Shown here: positions 1-8,545 of the stretch, in pieces
Layout: each line of letters opens with the position of its first letter
Position numbering within the stretch: position 1 is the stretch's first letter
From: Fortiea contorta PCC 7126
Lineage (GTDB): Bacteria > Cyanobacteriota > Cyanobacteriia > Cyanobacteriales > Nostocaceae
DNA: 64,000 nt
Assembly: GCF_000332295.1 (NCBI RefSeq)
Contig: NZ_KB235930.1
Location: forward strand, 1,865,895-1,929,894
Direction: 5' to 3'
Translations under genes and position numbers: made by a program
The notes under the pieces: generated by a model
Told to the model about the DNA's origin: nothing
Database searches by the model: none
Seen by the model: only the letters and a program-made list of their open reading frames with translations

Positions 1-308
1 CCTCGATTTTGATGCCTTAATTTTATGCTTTCGCATCTGAAACCATCCTAAAAAAGTTTTTTACCTGTTTATTGTGGCGTAATTTTTACAAATTGTTAAG
101 CTAAATAAAACTGAGCAATTTATTTTTAATAAAATTTTTATAATGTGTATTATTATACAAATAATCAAATAATAAATAGTTGCCTTAAATGAAAATTTTT
201 TAAAAACCAGAGTAGTAAATTTTTAACTAATTCTCAGCCTAAATTAATCTCATTTTTTATAAAAAGCTATAAATTCTAATAACAGACTAATTTCCAGGCA
301 TCAAAACT
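1..308. other. AT-rich leader region without a gene
   Basis: Very AT-rich stretch ahead of the DM13 lipoprotein gene. No convincing open frame or RNA fold is visible. It probably carries the promoter and leader of the downstream operon; several TATAAT-like hexamers occur around 140-155, but none can be singled out as the promoter. Confidence 0.5.
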
Positions 309-758
309 ATGAAAATCCAGCATTTAGCCACTTTAGGAATAATTGCCGTTATTAGCCTCGGATGTACACAAAATACTATCTCCCAAGAGACAGAAACTCA
401 GACACCCTCTGCAGCGACTACAACTATTCCAGTTGCAAACGCTAGTCAATTTAAAGCTGGGGAACATCCTATTCAAGGAAAAGTTAGTGTTATTACTCAA
501 CAAGGAAAACGCTATCTACAGTTTGATAAAAATTTTAAAACTAGTGATGGCCCCGATGTGTACGTGATTCTCCATCGTGCAGATGCACCTCCTACTTATG
601 GTATTAAAGAAAAAGATTATGTTAGTCTTGCCAAATTACAAAAAACTAGCGGTGCTCAACTTTATACTTTACCTAATAATGTGAATTTAGCAGATTTTAA
701 ATCTGTAGCAATATGGTGTCGTCAATTTAACGCAACCTTTGGCTATGCTGTTTTATAG
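309..758 (+). CDS. DM13-domain lipoprotein
   Basis: 149-residue exported protein. Residues 1-19 form a lipoprotein signal ending in a lipobox (SLGC, Cys19). They are followed by a Ser/Thr-rich linker and then a DM13 domain from about residue 48 to the end. The conserved DM13 cysteine sits in an IWC motif near the C-terminus, followed by the usual F..TFG.A.L ending. DM13 domains are thought to carry redox cofactors or take part in electron transfer; the precise partner is unknown. The gene is followed 58 bp later by a DUF4079 membrane protein and then a histidine kinase on the same strand, so the three probably form one operon with a redox-sensing or redox-relay role (inference). Confidence 0.8.
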   Translation: MKIQHLATLGIIAVISLGCTQNTISQETETQTPSAATTTIPVANASQFKAGEHPIQGKVSVITQQGKRYLQFDKNFKTSDGPDVYVILHRADAPPTYGIKEKDYVSLAKLQKTSGAQLYTLPNNVNLADFKSVAIWCRQFNATFGYAVL

Positions 759-816
759 AGTTAATTAGACGTGGTGGTTTTGTTTTTTATTTTCCTGTTA
801 TTGAATAAGGTACTAT

Positions 817-1536
817 ATGCAGATAGCTGATTTTTTGGGACTGGTGCATCCGGCGATCGCAGTTATTTTTGTCTTCCCGATCATTGGCATTGTAGTTAAT
901 TTTGCTTGGCAAACACGTCAACGTCGTCTACAAAATTTATCAGGAGGGAAAAGTAAAATTCCCCCGATAGTGGGAACGGAACATAGAAAATTAGGAGAGT
1001 GGCTAACAGGTGCAGTTGTCGGCGTAACTTTGATTGGATTAGCTTATGCTATTGGTAAAAATATAATTAAGAATCAGTTATGGAATAAAGCACCTTTTCA
1101 GGTTATTTTCATTATTTTATTATTTATAAGTACTATTAGCTGTTTAGTGTTTTTATATCAGGCTAAACAAGCTAAATGGCGAGGAATTCTAGCAACATTA
1201 ACTGGTATCGGTGTAGTAGTTCTTTGGTGTCAGGATGGAGTTTATCGCCGCAGCAATGAATGGTATTGGTCGCACTACTATATAGGTATTGGTGTAACAT
1301 TACTGATGATTTTTTCCCTAACAATTATTCAAGATATTTATCAGGATAAATCACAACGCTGGCGACTAATTCATACAATTTTAAATTGCATTGCCTTATT
1401 ACTATTTATCGGACAAGGATTAACAGGAACAAGAGATTTATTAGAAATTACCTTAAGTTGGCAAGAACCTTTTATATATCAATGTGATTTTGTCAAACAA
1501 ATCTGCCAAACACCAAACTCTCAACCACAAAAGTGA
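817..1536 (+). CDS. DUF4079 membrane protein (cytochrome b561-like)
   Basis: 239 residues with about six hydrophobic segments. It matches the cyanobacterial DUF4079 pattern: an opening LVHPAIAV segment, then TEHRKLGEW. Four histidines (His11, His56, His153, His186) lie at ends of membrane segments, an arrangement like the paired haem ligands of b561-type cytochromes; haem binding is inference. The stop codon overlaps the GTG start of the following histidine kinase (GTGA overlap), which shows translational coupling. Together with the DM13 lipoprotein upstream this looks like an extracytoplasmic-to-membrane electron path linked to a sensor. Confidence 0.75.
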   Translation: MQIADFLGLVHPAIAVIFVFPIIGIVVNFAWQTRQRRLQNLSGGKSKIPPIVGTEHRKLGEWLTGAVVGVTLIGLAYAIGKNIIKNQLWNKAPFQVIFIILLFISTISCLVFLYQAKQAKWRGILATLTGIGVVVLWCQDGVYRRSNEWYWSHYYIGIGVTLLMIFSLTIIQDIYQDKSQRWRLIHTILNCIALLLFIGQGLTGTRDLLEITLSWQEPFIYQCDFVKQICQTPNSQPQK

Positions 1537-2966
1537 ATCAAATTAGAAAAATTTGGCCAAAAATTGATTTATTTTCATTACGAGTACGTTTAACAATTGG
1601 TATTGCTGCAGTTTCAGCTTTAGGGTTAAGTAGCTTTGCTATTTGGACAAGCTGGAAAATGCAGCAAATGCTGATTGATGGTCATAAAGATAAAACTGCA
1701 CAAATCGCTAATCGCTTACCGCGTGATTTACAACTTTATAGTCAAGTGATGTCACCAGAAGCTGGATTGGAAAAAGCAATTGGTGATTTTAAAAATACAA
1801 ATACATTTGTCTGGATCAGAAATTCAGAAAATAAAATTGTCATCAAATCTACTAATTGGAATCAATTATCTGACTCCATAGAGACTGAATTAATGTCTCT
1901 AACCGAGATGTCCAACAAACCCGAAATAGGTAAAATTAATCACCGATACTTTGTTTTATGTGGTCGTTATTTACAAATTCAAGGAAAGACTATCGGAAAA
2001 TTATTTGTTGTTCAAGATGTTACCTATGAACAGATGATGTTTTTGGCAATGGTGCAGAGTTTAGCGATTGGTAGTATTTTGACAATTATTGTAATTTCTG
2101 TAGCGATCGCATTTTATATCAAGCGTGCTCTCCAGCCCCTGCTCCAACTTAGCCAAATGACAGAAGTTATTTCTGCAGCCGATTTACCAGAAGCGAAAAT
2201 ATATATTGAGAAAGCACCTACCGAAGTTAAAGAATTAGCTCAAACCTTTAACATGATGTTATCTCGTCTTTCTCAATCCTGGGAGCAAGAGCGACAGTTT
2301 GTCAGTAATGTTTCCCATGAATTACGCACACCATTAACAATCGTACATGGTTATTTACAAAGTGTATTACGGCGGCAAAATAATTTAACTCCCACCCAAC
2401 AAGAAGCCTTAGAAACAGCTGCATCAGAAGCAGAACGCACCATCCGCCTTTTACAAGATTTACTAGATTTAGCAAGAGCAGATAGCGGTTATTTACAATT
2501 CACCATGAAAACCTGCGTGTTGAATGACTTGATTGTAGAAGTTGTCAGCATGGCACAAAAATATAGCGATCGCATAATTATGATTGATTTAATCGCTAAA
2601 TCTGTTGAGGTCAGAGCCGATTATAGCCGTCTGCAACAAGTACTTCTAAATTTAATTGATAATGCTGTGAAATATTCTGACGCTGACACAGCCATCACCA
2701 TCAAATTAATTCAGCAAAATGAAGAAGCAATCATTCAAGTTTGCGATCATGGTTATGGAATACCTCTACAACACCAATCGCGGATTTTTGAGCGATTTTA
2801 TCGGGTAGATGAAGCCCGTACCACCTCCAAAGGCGGTTGTGGTTTAGGTTTATCAATTGTTAAAACTATTGTTGAAAGTATGGGAGGTGGTGTGACTGTG
2901 CGCTCAAAATTGGGTGAAGGTAGTACATTTACAATTAATTTACCTGCTTCATTAAATTGTTCATAA
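1533..2966 (+). CDS. membrane sensor histidine kinase (HAMP-HisKA-HATPase)
   Basis: 477 residues starting at a GTG that overlaps the stop of the DUF4079 gene. Domains: transmembrane helix at about 18-40; a periplasmic sensor region of about 130 residues; a second helix at about 172-196; HAMP; HisKA with the H box VSNVSHELRTPL at about 265; then an ATPase domain with N box (LIDNAVKYSD), a GYGIP motif and a GCGLGLSIVK G box. All residues expected for an active kinase are present. No response regulator is adjacent, so the partner is elsewhere. Coupling to the DM13/DUF4079 genes suggests it reads their redox state or assembly (inference). Confidence 0.88.
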   Translation: MNQIRKIWPKIDLFSLRVRLTIGIAAVSALGLSSFAIWTSWKMQQMLIDGHKDKTAQIANRLPRDLQLYSQVMSPEAGLEKAIGDFKNTNTFVWIRNSENKIVIKSTNWNQLSDSIETELMSLTEMSNKPEIGKINHRYFVLCGRYLQIQGKTIGKLFVVQDVTYEQMMFLAMVQSLAIGSILTIIVISVAIAFYIKRALQPLLQLSQMTEVISAADLPEAKIYIEKAPTEVKELAQTFNMMLSRLSQSWEQERQFVSNVSHELRTPLTIVHGYLQSVLRRQNNLTPTQQEALETAASEAERTIRLLQDLLDLARADSGYLQFTMKTCVLNDLIVEVVSMAQKYSDRIIMIDLIAKSVEVRADYSRLQQVLLNLIDNAVKYSDADTAITIKLIQQNEEAIIQVCDHGYGIPLQHQSRIFERFYRVDEARTTSKGGCGLGLSIVKTIVESMGGGVTVRSKLGEGSTFTINLPASLNCS

Positions 2967-2975
2967 ATAAAAAAC

Positions 2976-3013
2976 CGGGTAGAGATTGCGATCTCGCTGA
3001 CAATCTCTACCCG
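2976..3013. repeat. 13-bp perfect inverted repeat after the kinase gene
   Basis: CGGGTAGAGATTG at 2976-2988 is the exact reverse complement of 3001-3013, with a 12-nt loop. It begins 10 bp after the kinase stop, so it could end the operon transcript, but no T-run follows. It shares the GTAGAGA core with other palindromes in this window (35398, 51224, 53762), so it is more likely a member of a dispersed repeat family. Confidence 0.65.
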
Positions 3014-3063
3014 AAGGTTGCTGGTTTAGGAACGTTAGGAAAGAACTCTATAGTTAAAATTAT

Positions 3064-3261
3064 TTACCGTGATTCGGTACCTTGATTGGGGCTACCGGCT
3101 ACAGAGTCTTCTCCTGGTGCTTCTGGTGTTGCGGTTGGTTTAGCATTACTTTTCTCAGCAGCGCCGGTTTTGCGGATGCTTTCATCGAGGGGAGTTTGAT
3201 AACCACCAGAGCCGGTGACTGTAGAATCTTGATTGTCAGATTTTTGTTTTTGTTCGGACAT
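3064..3261 (-). CDS. small hydrophilic hypothetical protein
   Basis: 65 residues, rich in Ser, Glu, Gly, Thr, Pro and Gln, with no hydrophobic segment and no known domain. The reason to accept it is a good ribosome binding site (AGGAG, complement at 3271-3275) nine bases ahead of the ATG. The composition suggests an intrinsically disordered protein. Function is not recognised. The overlapping plus-strand frame is judged a shadow. Confidence 0.55.
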   Translation of the reverse strand: MSEQKQKSDNQDSTVTGSGGYQTPLDESIRKTGAAEKSNAKPTATPEAPGEDSVAGSPNQGTESR

Positions 3262-3466
3262 AACTATTAACTCCTGTTATTTTATCTAGCCCACATTCTA
3301 AGAGACTAATAGCGGCAATTTTATCTATCTAAAATCTGGTTCTAGCTAATTTCTCTATCTGTCCGCAGCATTATTTAGTAGCAACGCATGTATGCTATGG
3401 AGAATGCTAAAAGCAGCAGATGCGGAGTTAAAAATTTAGATTAAAAATTTTCATCATTCATATTTC

Positions 3467-3931
3467 ATGCAACACAGCAACTTATCCCTACCAGCTGAAT
3501 GTGTTCTCCGCAAAGCTACCTCTACAGACCAGTGGTCGATTCGGTGGTTGGTGTTTTCAGCGAAACTCGACCCAACTCAATTACGCTGGTCACAATTTTG
3601 GGTCATTGAATGTCAAGGAAAGTTAGCAGCTTGCGGACAACTACGCAACTTTTCCGGGCTACAGGAACTGGGTAGCTTGGTAGTCGCACCAGCTTGGAGG
3701 GGTCGCGGTTTAGCTACTTTTCTCACGCAACATTTAATTAATACAGCTACACAACCTCTTTATTTGGAATGTCTCGGTGTACGATTAGCGGAGTTTTACA
3801 CTCGCTTTGGTTTCGTGTCAGTTTCCTTTCCAGACCTCCCACCATCGCTAAAACCTAAGTTTGGCTTGTCTCAATTAGCTAAAAAGTTGATCAGAGTTCC
3901 TGTTGTGTTTATGCAGTACCAACAAAGTTAA
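3467..3931 (+). CDS. GNAT-family N-acetyltransferase
   Basis: 154 residues with the GNAT fold signature. The acetyl-CoA loop is VVAPAWRGRGLATFLTQHL (motif A, Q/RxxGxG/A type) at about residues 76-94. The region near the end, LAEFYTRFGFVSV, is the typical motif B ending. The substrate cannot be deduced. The gene stands alone and converges with ycf4, with only 9 bp between the stops. Confidence 0.8.
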   Translation: MQHSNLSLPAECVLRKATSTDQWSIRWLVFSAKLDPTQLRWSQFWVIECQGKLAACGQLRNFSGLQELGSLVVAPAWRGRGLATFLTQHLINTATQPLYLECLGVRLAEFYTRFGFVSVSFPDLPPSLKPKFGLSQLAKKLIRVPVVFMQYQQS

Positions 3932-3940
3932 ACATTTCAA

Positions 3941-4534
3941 TTAAAGCCCTTCTAAGGGTACTCCTAAAAAGCGAGCTAACTCTGCGCCTTGACGTTCCAA
4001 TTCTGTGACTGCTAAGGGTTGACCCACTCTAGTTAGAGGAATATCCCGTCGTCCTTTCACACGTAGATAGATAGCGCGTACAGGGTTTAAACCTTCTTTC
4101 AAAACTATACGCACAGATTGCACATCTTGTATGTTACTGTCAATCTCAATGCGACGATTTTTTCCAGGAAATCCATTGCGAAAAATTTTAAATGTGCCGG
4201 CTTCCCGATTGAATTCGTTATAACCGCCGCCCACATCCCATAAAATCACCAACCACAGGTACAGACCTAAAAGCAACCCAGCCGTACCATATAATCCCAT
4301 CACCAACCCTTGAGGGACGAATACTAGTTGAGTTGGGTCGGTAACTATGAGTAAATTAACTTTTAGATAGCTGGATAAACCAGCCAACAAAAACCCCGTA
4401 GCTCCCAAGGTAACAATACTTGCCCACCAATAGTTGCTGAACCGACGAGAACCGAGAACGTTTTGATGTAGGACTCGTGAAGAAATGCGATCGCCATTGT
4501 GCGAATCACCCGTATTAATCGTTGATGCAGTCAT
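3941..4534 (-). CDS. ycf4: photosystem I assembly protein Ycf4
   Basis: 197 residues. Ycf4 is a thylakoid membrane factor that helps assemble the photosystem I complex. The family pattern is clear: an N-terminal stretch with [12 protein letters not shown], two adjacent transmembrane helices (about residues 35-57 and 75-102), a charged [10 protein letters not shown] segment, then a soluble domain ending with [13 protein letters not shown]. Length is near the family norm of about 185-195. It is divergent from psbD with a 575-bp gap, so the pair links photosystem I assembly and photosystem II core synthesis at one locus. Confidence 0.93.
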   Translation of the reverse strand: MTASTINTGDSHNGDRISSRVLHQNVLGSRRFSNYWWASIVTLGATGFLLAGLSSYLKVNLLIVTDPTQLVFVPQGLVMGLYGTAGLLLGLYLWLVILWDVGGGYNEFNREAGTFKIFRNGFPGKNRRIEIDSNIQDVQSVRIVLKEGLNPVRAIYLRVKGRRDIPLTRVGQPLAVTELERQGAELARFLGVPLEGL

Positions 4535-5109
4535 TGAACTATCTTGTGCTGTAAGGTGTTCTTTTTGACATACCGCACTGTCCTGAAGGCTCAGTGATTC
4601 CTTGACGCTTCACAAAGATTTACTACTGAGGTAGTCTTATCTTTTCTCCACGTCCGTTTAAAGTCTCCCAATGCCCTATGGCGACTAATCCAGATTTTAC
4701 CAAAGTCTGAAGGATGAAGTCGGAAATAAAGAAACTTGTACAGTGAGCTTTTGAGCGTTAGTAGATCCCCATGCTCCATTGCCATTTGTTGAGATTTCTG
4801 AGAAAACTTGTGTCAGATTGTAAAAATTCTGATATTCATATTATTAATATAGCTTCGTGTTGAATACCCAGTTCACTAGCGTGGAATGGGCAAAAACACG
4901 AACCAATGTGATAAGTTAAGAATCATTAAGTTACCAAAAGCTAGATTCTTAGCTCATGGTACGGGTAACGGCATAGCCATGAGAAGCCCTGACTAACTAG
5001 GCAGCCAGCTCTCAGAATCTTAGTAGCGTCAAAGCCTACAAGATTGCCAAACACACGTTAATTCCTCGAAAAAACGTTGCAATTTTAGTAAAAAGAGGAT
5101 TTTAGTTCG
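4535..5109. other. ycf4-psbD intergenic region with long psbD leader
   Basis: 575 bp between divergent ycf4 and psbD. The ycf4-proximal half shows nothing definite. The psbD-proximal half contains the structured element listed separately at 4940-5026. A purine-rich AGAGGA ribosome binding site lies at about 5094-5099, 10 bases before the psbD start. Light-regulated psbD promoters are expected here, but no exact box can be assigned by eye. Confidence 0.5.
4940..5026 (+). ncRNA. candidate structured RNA in the psbD leader
   Basis: Several nested complementary segments can fold together. An outer stem pairs GATTCT (4944-4949) with AGAATC (5014-5019), extended by CTA/TAG. An inner perfect 7-bp hairpin pairs CTCATGG (4953-4959) with CCATGAG (4977-4983). 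A competing pairing joins GTTACC (4930-4935) with GGTAAC (4964-4969). The last two are mutually exclusive in part, as in a switch. It lies about 85 bases ahead of the psbD start. No known RNA family was recognised, so this is a candidate regulatory leader only. Confidence 0.4.
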
Positions 5110-6165
5110 ATGACCATCGCAATTGGACGTGCGCCCAGTAGAGGGTGGTTTGACGTTCTCGACGACTGGTTAAAGCGCGATCGCTTCGTGTTCGTAGGCT
5201 GGTCAGGGATACTGCTATTCCCCTGCGCCTACCTAGCACTAGGCGGTTGGCTAACCGGCACAACCTTCGTCACCTCCTGGTACACCCACGGATTAGCATC
5301 ATCCTACCTAGAAGGATGTAACTTCATCACCGTAGCCGTATCCACACCAGCAGATAGCCTCGGACACTCACTGTTGCTACTGTGGGGGCCAGAAGCGCAA
5401 GGAGACTTGACCCGGTGGTTCCAACTCGGAGGACTATGGGCATTTGTGGCACTACACGGAGCCTTCGCACTGATCGGCTTCATGTTGCGTCAATTTGAAA
5501 TCGCACGGCTAGTAGGCATCAGACCATACAACGCCCTAGCGTTTTCCGCACCCATCGCCGTATTTGTCAGCGTCTTCTTGTTGTACCCCTTGGGACAATC
5601 CTCATGGTTCTTTGCACCAAGCTTCGGTGTTGCTGGTATTTTCCGGTTCATCCTGTTTGTGCAAGGATTCCATAACTTCACCCTCAACCCCTTCCACATG
5701 ATGGGTGTAGCTGGAGTATTAGGTGGAGCGCTGTTGTGCGCCATTCACGGTGCGACAGTAGAAAACACCTTGTTTGAAGACGGCGAATCATCCAACACCT
5801 TCAAAGCCTTTAACCCCACCCAATCAGAAGAAACCTACTCGATGGTGACAGCAAACCGATTCTGGTCACAGATCTTCGGGATTGCTTTCTCCAACAAGCG
5901 CTGGTTACACTTCTTCATGTTGTTTGTACCCGTGACCGGCTTGTGGATGGCGGCTGTAGGCATTGTCGGTTTGGCATTGAACCTCCGCGCTTATGACTTC
6001 GTTTCCCAGGAATTACGGGCAGCGGAAGACCCAGAGTTTGAAACTTTCTATACCAAAAACATTTTGCTGAATGAGGGTATCCGTGCTTGGATGGCTCCTC
6101 AAGATCAGCCCCACGAACAATTTGTATTCCCTGAGGAGGTATTGCCTCGTGGTAACGCTCTCTAA
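5110..6165 (+). CDS. psbD: photosystem II D2 reaction-centre protein
   Basis: 351 residues, the exact family length. D2 binds P680 chlorophylls, pheophytin, plastoquinone QA and the non-haem iron in the photosystem II core. Visible markers are the N-terminus MTIAIGRAP, the five-helix profile, the quinone and iron region around [17 protein letters not shown], the [17 protein letters not shown] segment and the C-terminal [10 protein letters not shown]. psbC begins 17 bp before this gene ends, so the two are translationally coupled. Codon use is GC-richer than neighbouring genes in its 5' half, normal for highly expressed photosystem genes. Confidence 0.98.
   Translation: MTIAIGRAPSRGWFDVLDDWLKRDRFVFVGWSGILLFPCAYLALGGWLTGTTFVTSWYTHGLASSYLEGCNFITVAVSTPADSLGHSLLLLWGPEAQGDLTRWFQLGGLWAFVALHGAFALIGFMLRQFEIARLVGIRPYNALAFSAPIAVFVSVFLLYPLGQSSWFFAPSFGVAGIFRFILFVQGFHNFTLNPFHMMGVAGVLGGALLCAIHGATVENTLFEDGESSNTFKAFNPTQSEETYSMVTANRFWSQIFGIAFSNKRWLHFFMLFVPVTGLWMAAVGIVGLALNLRAYDFVSQELRAAEDPEFETFYTKNILLNEGIRAWMAPQDQPHEQFVFPEEVLPRGNAL
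6131..6151 (+). promoter_or_regulatory. psbC ribosome binding site and GTG start
   Basis: A near-perfect anti-16S match, GAGGAGGT at 6133-6140, lies inside the last codons of psbD, eight bases ahead of GTG 6149. It fixes the psbC start and shows that psbC is initiated from within psbD. Confidence 0.9.
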
Positions 6166-7537
6166 TAGAACATCTGTAATGGGCGCTGGGCGCGACCAAG
6201 ACTCAAGCGGTTTTGCTTGGTGGTCTGGTAACGCTCGTTTGATAAATTTATCAGGTAAACTGCTCGGTGCTCACGTTGCTCACGCTGGCTTGATTGTCTT
6301 CTGGGCTGGAGCGATGACTTTGTTTGAAGTCGCTCACTTTATCCCTGAAAAGCCGATGTATGAGCAGGGTATTATCCTGCTATCTCACCTCGCCGCTCAA
6401 GGCTGGGGTGTTGGCCCTGGTGGTGAAGTTGTTGACACCTTTCCCTACTTTGTTATCGGTGTACTTCACCTGATTTCCTCAGCCGTGCTGGGTTTTGGCG
6501 GTATCTATCATGCCATCCGTGGCCCAGAAACCTTAGAAGAATATTCTTCTTTCTTTGGTTACGACTGGAAAGACAAAAACAAGATGACCAACATCATCGG
6601 TTTCCACCTGATCATCCTCGGATGTGGTGCGTTGTTGTTGGTGCTCAAAGCAATGTTCTTTGGTGGTTTGTATGACACCTGGGCACCCGGTGGTGGTGAT
6701 GTGCGTGTGATTACAAATCCAACACTGAACCCAGCAGTAATCTTTGGTTATCTGATCAAGTCTCCCTTCGGCGGCGAAGGCTGGATTGTCAGCGTCGATA
6801 ACTTGGAAGATGTGGTCGGCGGTCACATCTGGATTGCCTTTATCTGTATCGCTGGCGGTATTTGGCATATCTTCACCAAGCCTTTTGCTTGGTCACGTCG
6901 TGCATCCATCTGGTCTGGAGAAGCTTACCTCTCCTACAGTTTGGGCGCGCTCTCTCTCATGGGCTTCATTGCTTCCATTTTTGTTTGGTACAACAACACT
7001 GTTTACCCAAGCGAATTCTTTGGCCCCACAGGCCCAGAAGCTTCTCAGGCGCAAGCTCTGACCTTCTTAATCCGTGACCAACGGTTGGGTGCTAACGTCG
7101 GTTCTGCACAAGGCCCCACAGGTCTAGGTAAATACTTGATGCGCTCTCCCACTGGTGAAATCATCTTCGGTGGTGAAACCATGCGCTTCTGGGATTTCCG
7201 TGGCCCTTGGTTAGAGCCTCTACGTGGCCCCAACGGTCTTGATTTGGAAAAAATCAAGAATGACATTCAGCCTTGGCAAGCTCGCCGTGCTGCTGAATAT
7301 ATGACACATGCTCCTCTGGGTTCTTTGAACTCTGTAGGTGGCGTGGCTACAGAAATCAACTCCTTTAACTACGTATCTCCTCGTGCGTGGTTGGCTTGTT
7401 CTCACTTCGTTTTAGGTTTCTTCTTCCTCATCGGTCACTTGTGGCACGCGGGACGCGCCCGTGCTGCTGCTGGTGGTTTTGAGAAGGGTATTGACCGTGA
7501 GAATGAACCAGCAATGAGCATGACTGAACTCGACTAG
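6149..7537 (+). CDS. psbC: photosystem II CP43 chlorophyll protein
   Basis: 462 residues from the GTG at 6149. CP43 is an inner antenna of photosystem II and supplies a ligand to the oxygen-evolving cluster. The upstream frame is open to 6071, but GTG 6149 is chosen because it is preceded by GAGGAGGT at 6133-6140 and gives the usual VTLSNRTSV start, overlapping psbD by 17 bp. Markers include the [19 protein letters not shown] helix, several His pairs, and the large lumenal loop with [20 protein letters not shown], whose Glu and Arg contact the manganese cluster. The C-terminus [19 protein letters not shown] is typical. Confidence 0.98.
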   Translation: MVTLSNRTSVMGAGRDQDSSGFAWWSGNARLINLSGKLLGAHVAHAGLIVFWAGAMTLFEVAHFIPEKPMYEQGIILLSHLAAQGWGVGPGGEVVDTFPYFVIGVLHLISSAVLGFGGIYHAIRGPETLEEYSSFFGYDWKDKNKMTNIIGFHLIILGCGALLLVLKAMFFGGLYDTWAPGGGDVRVITNPTLNPAVIFGYLIKSPFGGEGWIVSVDNLEDVVGGHIWIAFICIAGGIWHIFTKPFAWSRRASIWSGEAYLSYSLGALSLMGFIASIFVWYNNTVYPSEFFGPTGPEASQAQALTFLIRDQRLGANVGSAQGPTGLGKYLMRSPTGEIIFGGETMRFWDFRGPWLEPLRGPNGLDLEKIKNDIQPWQARRAAEYMTHAPLGSLNSVGGVATEINSFNYVSPRAWLACSHFVLGFFFLIGHLWHAGRARAAAGGFEKGIDRENEPAMSMTELD

Positions 7538-7578
7538 AGTTGAGAATTTCTCATCACTGACAATTGAATGTTTTATCA

Positions 7579-7608
7579 GCTCTTGCGTCAAAGCAAGAGC
7601 TTTTTTTT
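7579..7608 (+). terminator. rho-independent terminator of psbD-psbC
   Basis: Perfect 8-bp stem GCTCTTGC (7579-7586) / GCAAGAGC (7593-7600) with loop GTCAAA, followed directly by eight T residues (7601-7608). It lies 41 bp after the psbC stop and 20 bp before the end of the convergent SWIM gene. Confidence 0.92.
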
Positions 7609-7627
7609 AAAAATGGCAAGGTATTTC

Positions 7628-8473
7628 CTATACTCCGTGCTCATTTCCCACATTCATTGCTGCTAAAATAGCTTTTTGACTCACATCTTGGTAATGCTTT
7701 TGTAAATATTTCATTACCACCTCAGCAGAAGTTAAATTGACTGAATTTTCCTCATCTTTAGCTAGAGGAATTGCCTCTAACATATCTAAAACTGTTTCAC
7801 TAGTTGATGGTGCAATTACTACTAAAGATGTTTCTAACGGCTCATCATATTGCCAGAAATTGTCTATTTTGATTGCATTTTGGCTATGGGAAATTGGCTG
7901 TTGAATGTCAGTTATTGCGGTTGTTTTTATCTCAATTTTAGCGCCGTGTAATTTGCGGAGATCACCGATGATTTGCTCTTGAGTGCGCCCACGTAATTGA
8001 AACAAGACAAATGGGTCTTCACTAAAGCGATCGCCTAATTGATAATACACGGCACCAATATGCTTACAAGGATTCGCCTGATCCGGACAAGAGCATTTAC
8101 TCTGAATATCAGACAGAGTAAAAGGAAACAATGAAAGCCCATTTGTCGTGAAAACTTCTTCAATATTTTGTGGCATTTCTCCTGCTAATAACTTGGCAGC
8201 AAAAATTGCCCTTTGAGACATAGTTTCAATTACATAACTCCATTGTTCATCACTAAATGGTTCTAAAAATAAAGAAACTTTGTAAGGTTCAACTTCACTA
8301 CCTTGAACCCTAGCTAATACTTTCGCACCCTTAAATTCAATACTGAGCACATTACCCTGACGAGCGTAGTTTCTAGCTCGTTCCAACCGCTTTTTAAAGC
8401 GATAAGAATCAAGTAAATCAAGCCACCTTTGTGACCACCATTCACGACTTGTTTGTGGAGTAGAATTAGTCAT
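7628..8473 (-). CDS. SWIM zinc-finger protein
   Basis: 281 residues. The SWIM zinc-binding motif CxCx(n)CxH is seen as KCSCPDQANPCKHIGAVYY at about residue 128. SWIM domains mediate nucleic-acid or protein contacts. The gene lies 72 bp after a SNF2-type helicase gene on the same strand, a pairing common in bacteria, so the two proteins probably act together on DNA or RNA polymerase (inference from context). The C-terminal third shows no recognisable domain apart from a final helical segment with KYLQKHYQDVS. Confidence 0.85.
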   Translation of the reverse strand: MTNSTPQTSREWWSQRWLDLLDSYRFKKRLERARNYARQGNVLSIEFKGAKVLARVQGSEVEPYKVSLFLEPFSDEQWSYVIETMSQRAIFAAKLLAGEMPQNIEEVFTTNGLSLFPFTLSDIQSKCSCPDQANPCKHIGAVYYQLGDRFSEDPFVLFQLRGRTQEQIIGDLRKLHGAKIEIKTTAITDIQQPISHSQNAIKIDNFWQYDEPLETSLVVIAPSTSETVLDMLEAIPLAKDEENSVNLTSAEVVMKYLQKHYQDVSQKAILAAMNVGNEHGV

Positions 8474-8545
8474 TTTTTTAGTATTAATTCTGAAGTTTGA
8501 AAGATGAGAGATTTTGCGAAATTTCCACTACGAAAATTTCATATT

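Noticed and set aside
4591-4785. 64-codon minus-strand ORF upstream of ycf4
   Set aside because: No recognisable features and no clear ribosome site; it lies in a likely promoter region.
6071-6148. Long upstream extension of psbC
   Set aside because: It lies inside psbD; GTG 6149 has a strong ribosome site and gives the conserved N-terminus.
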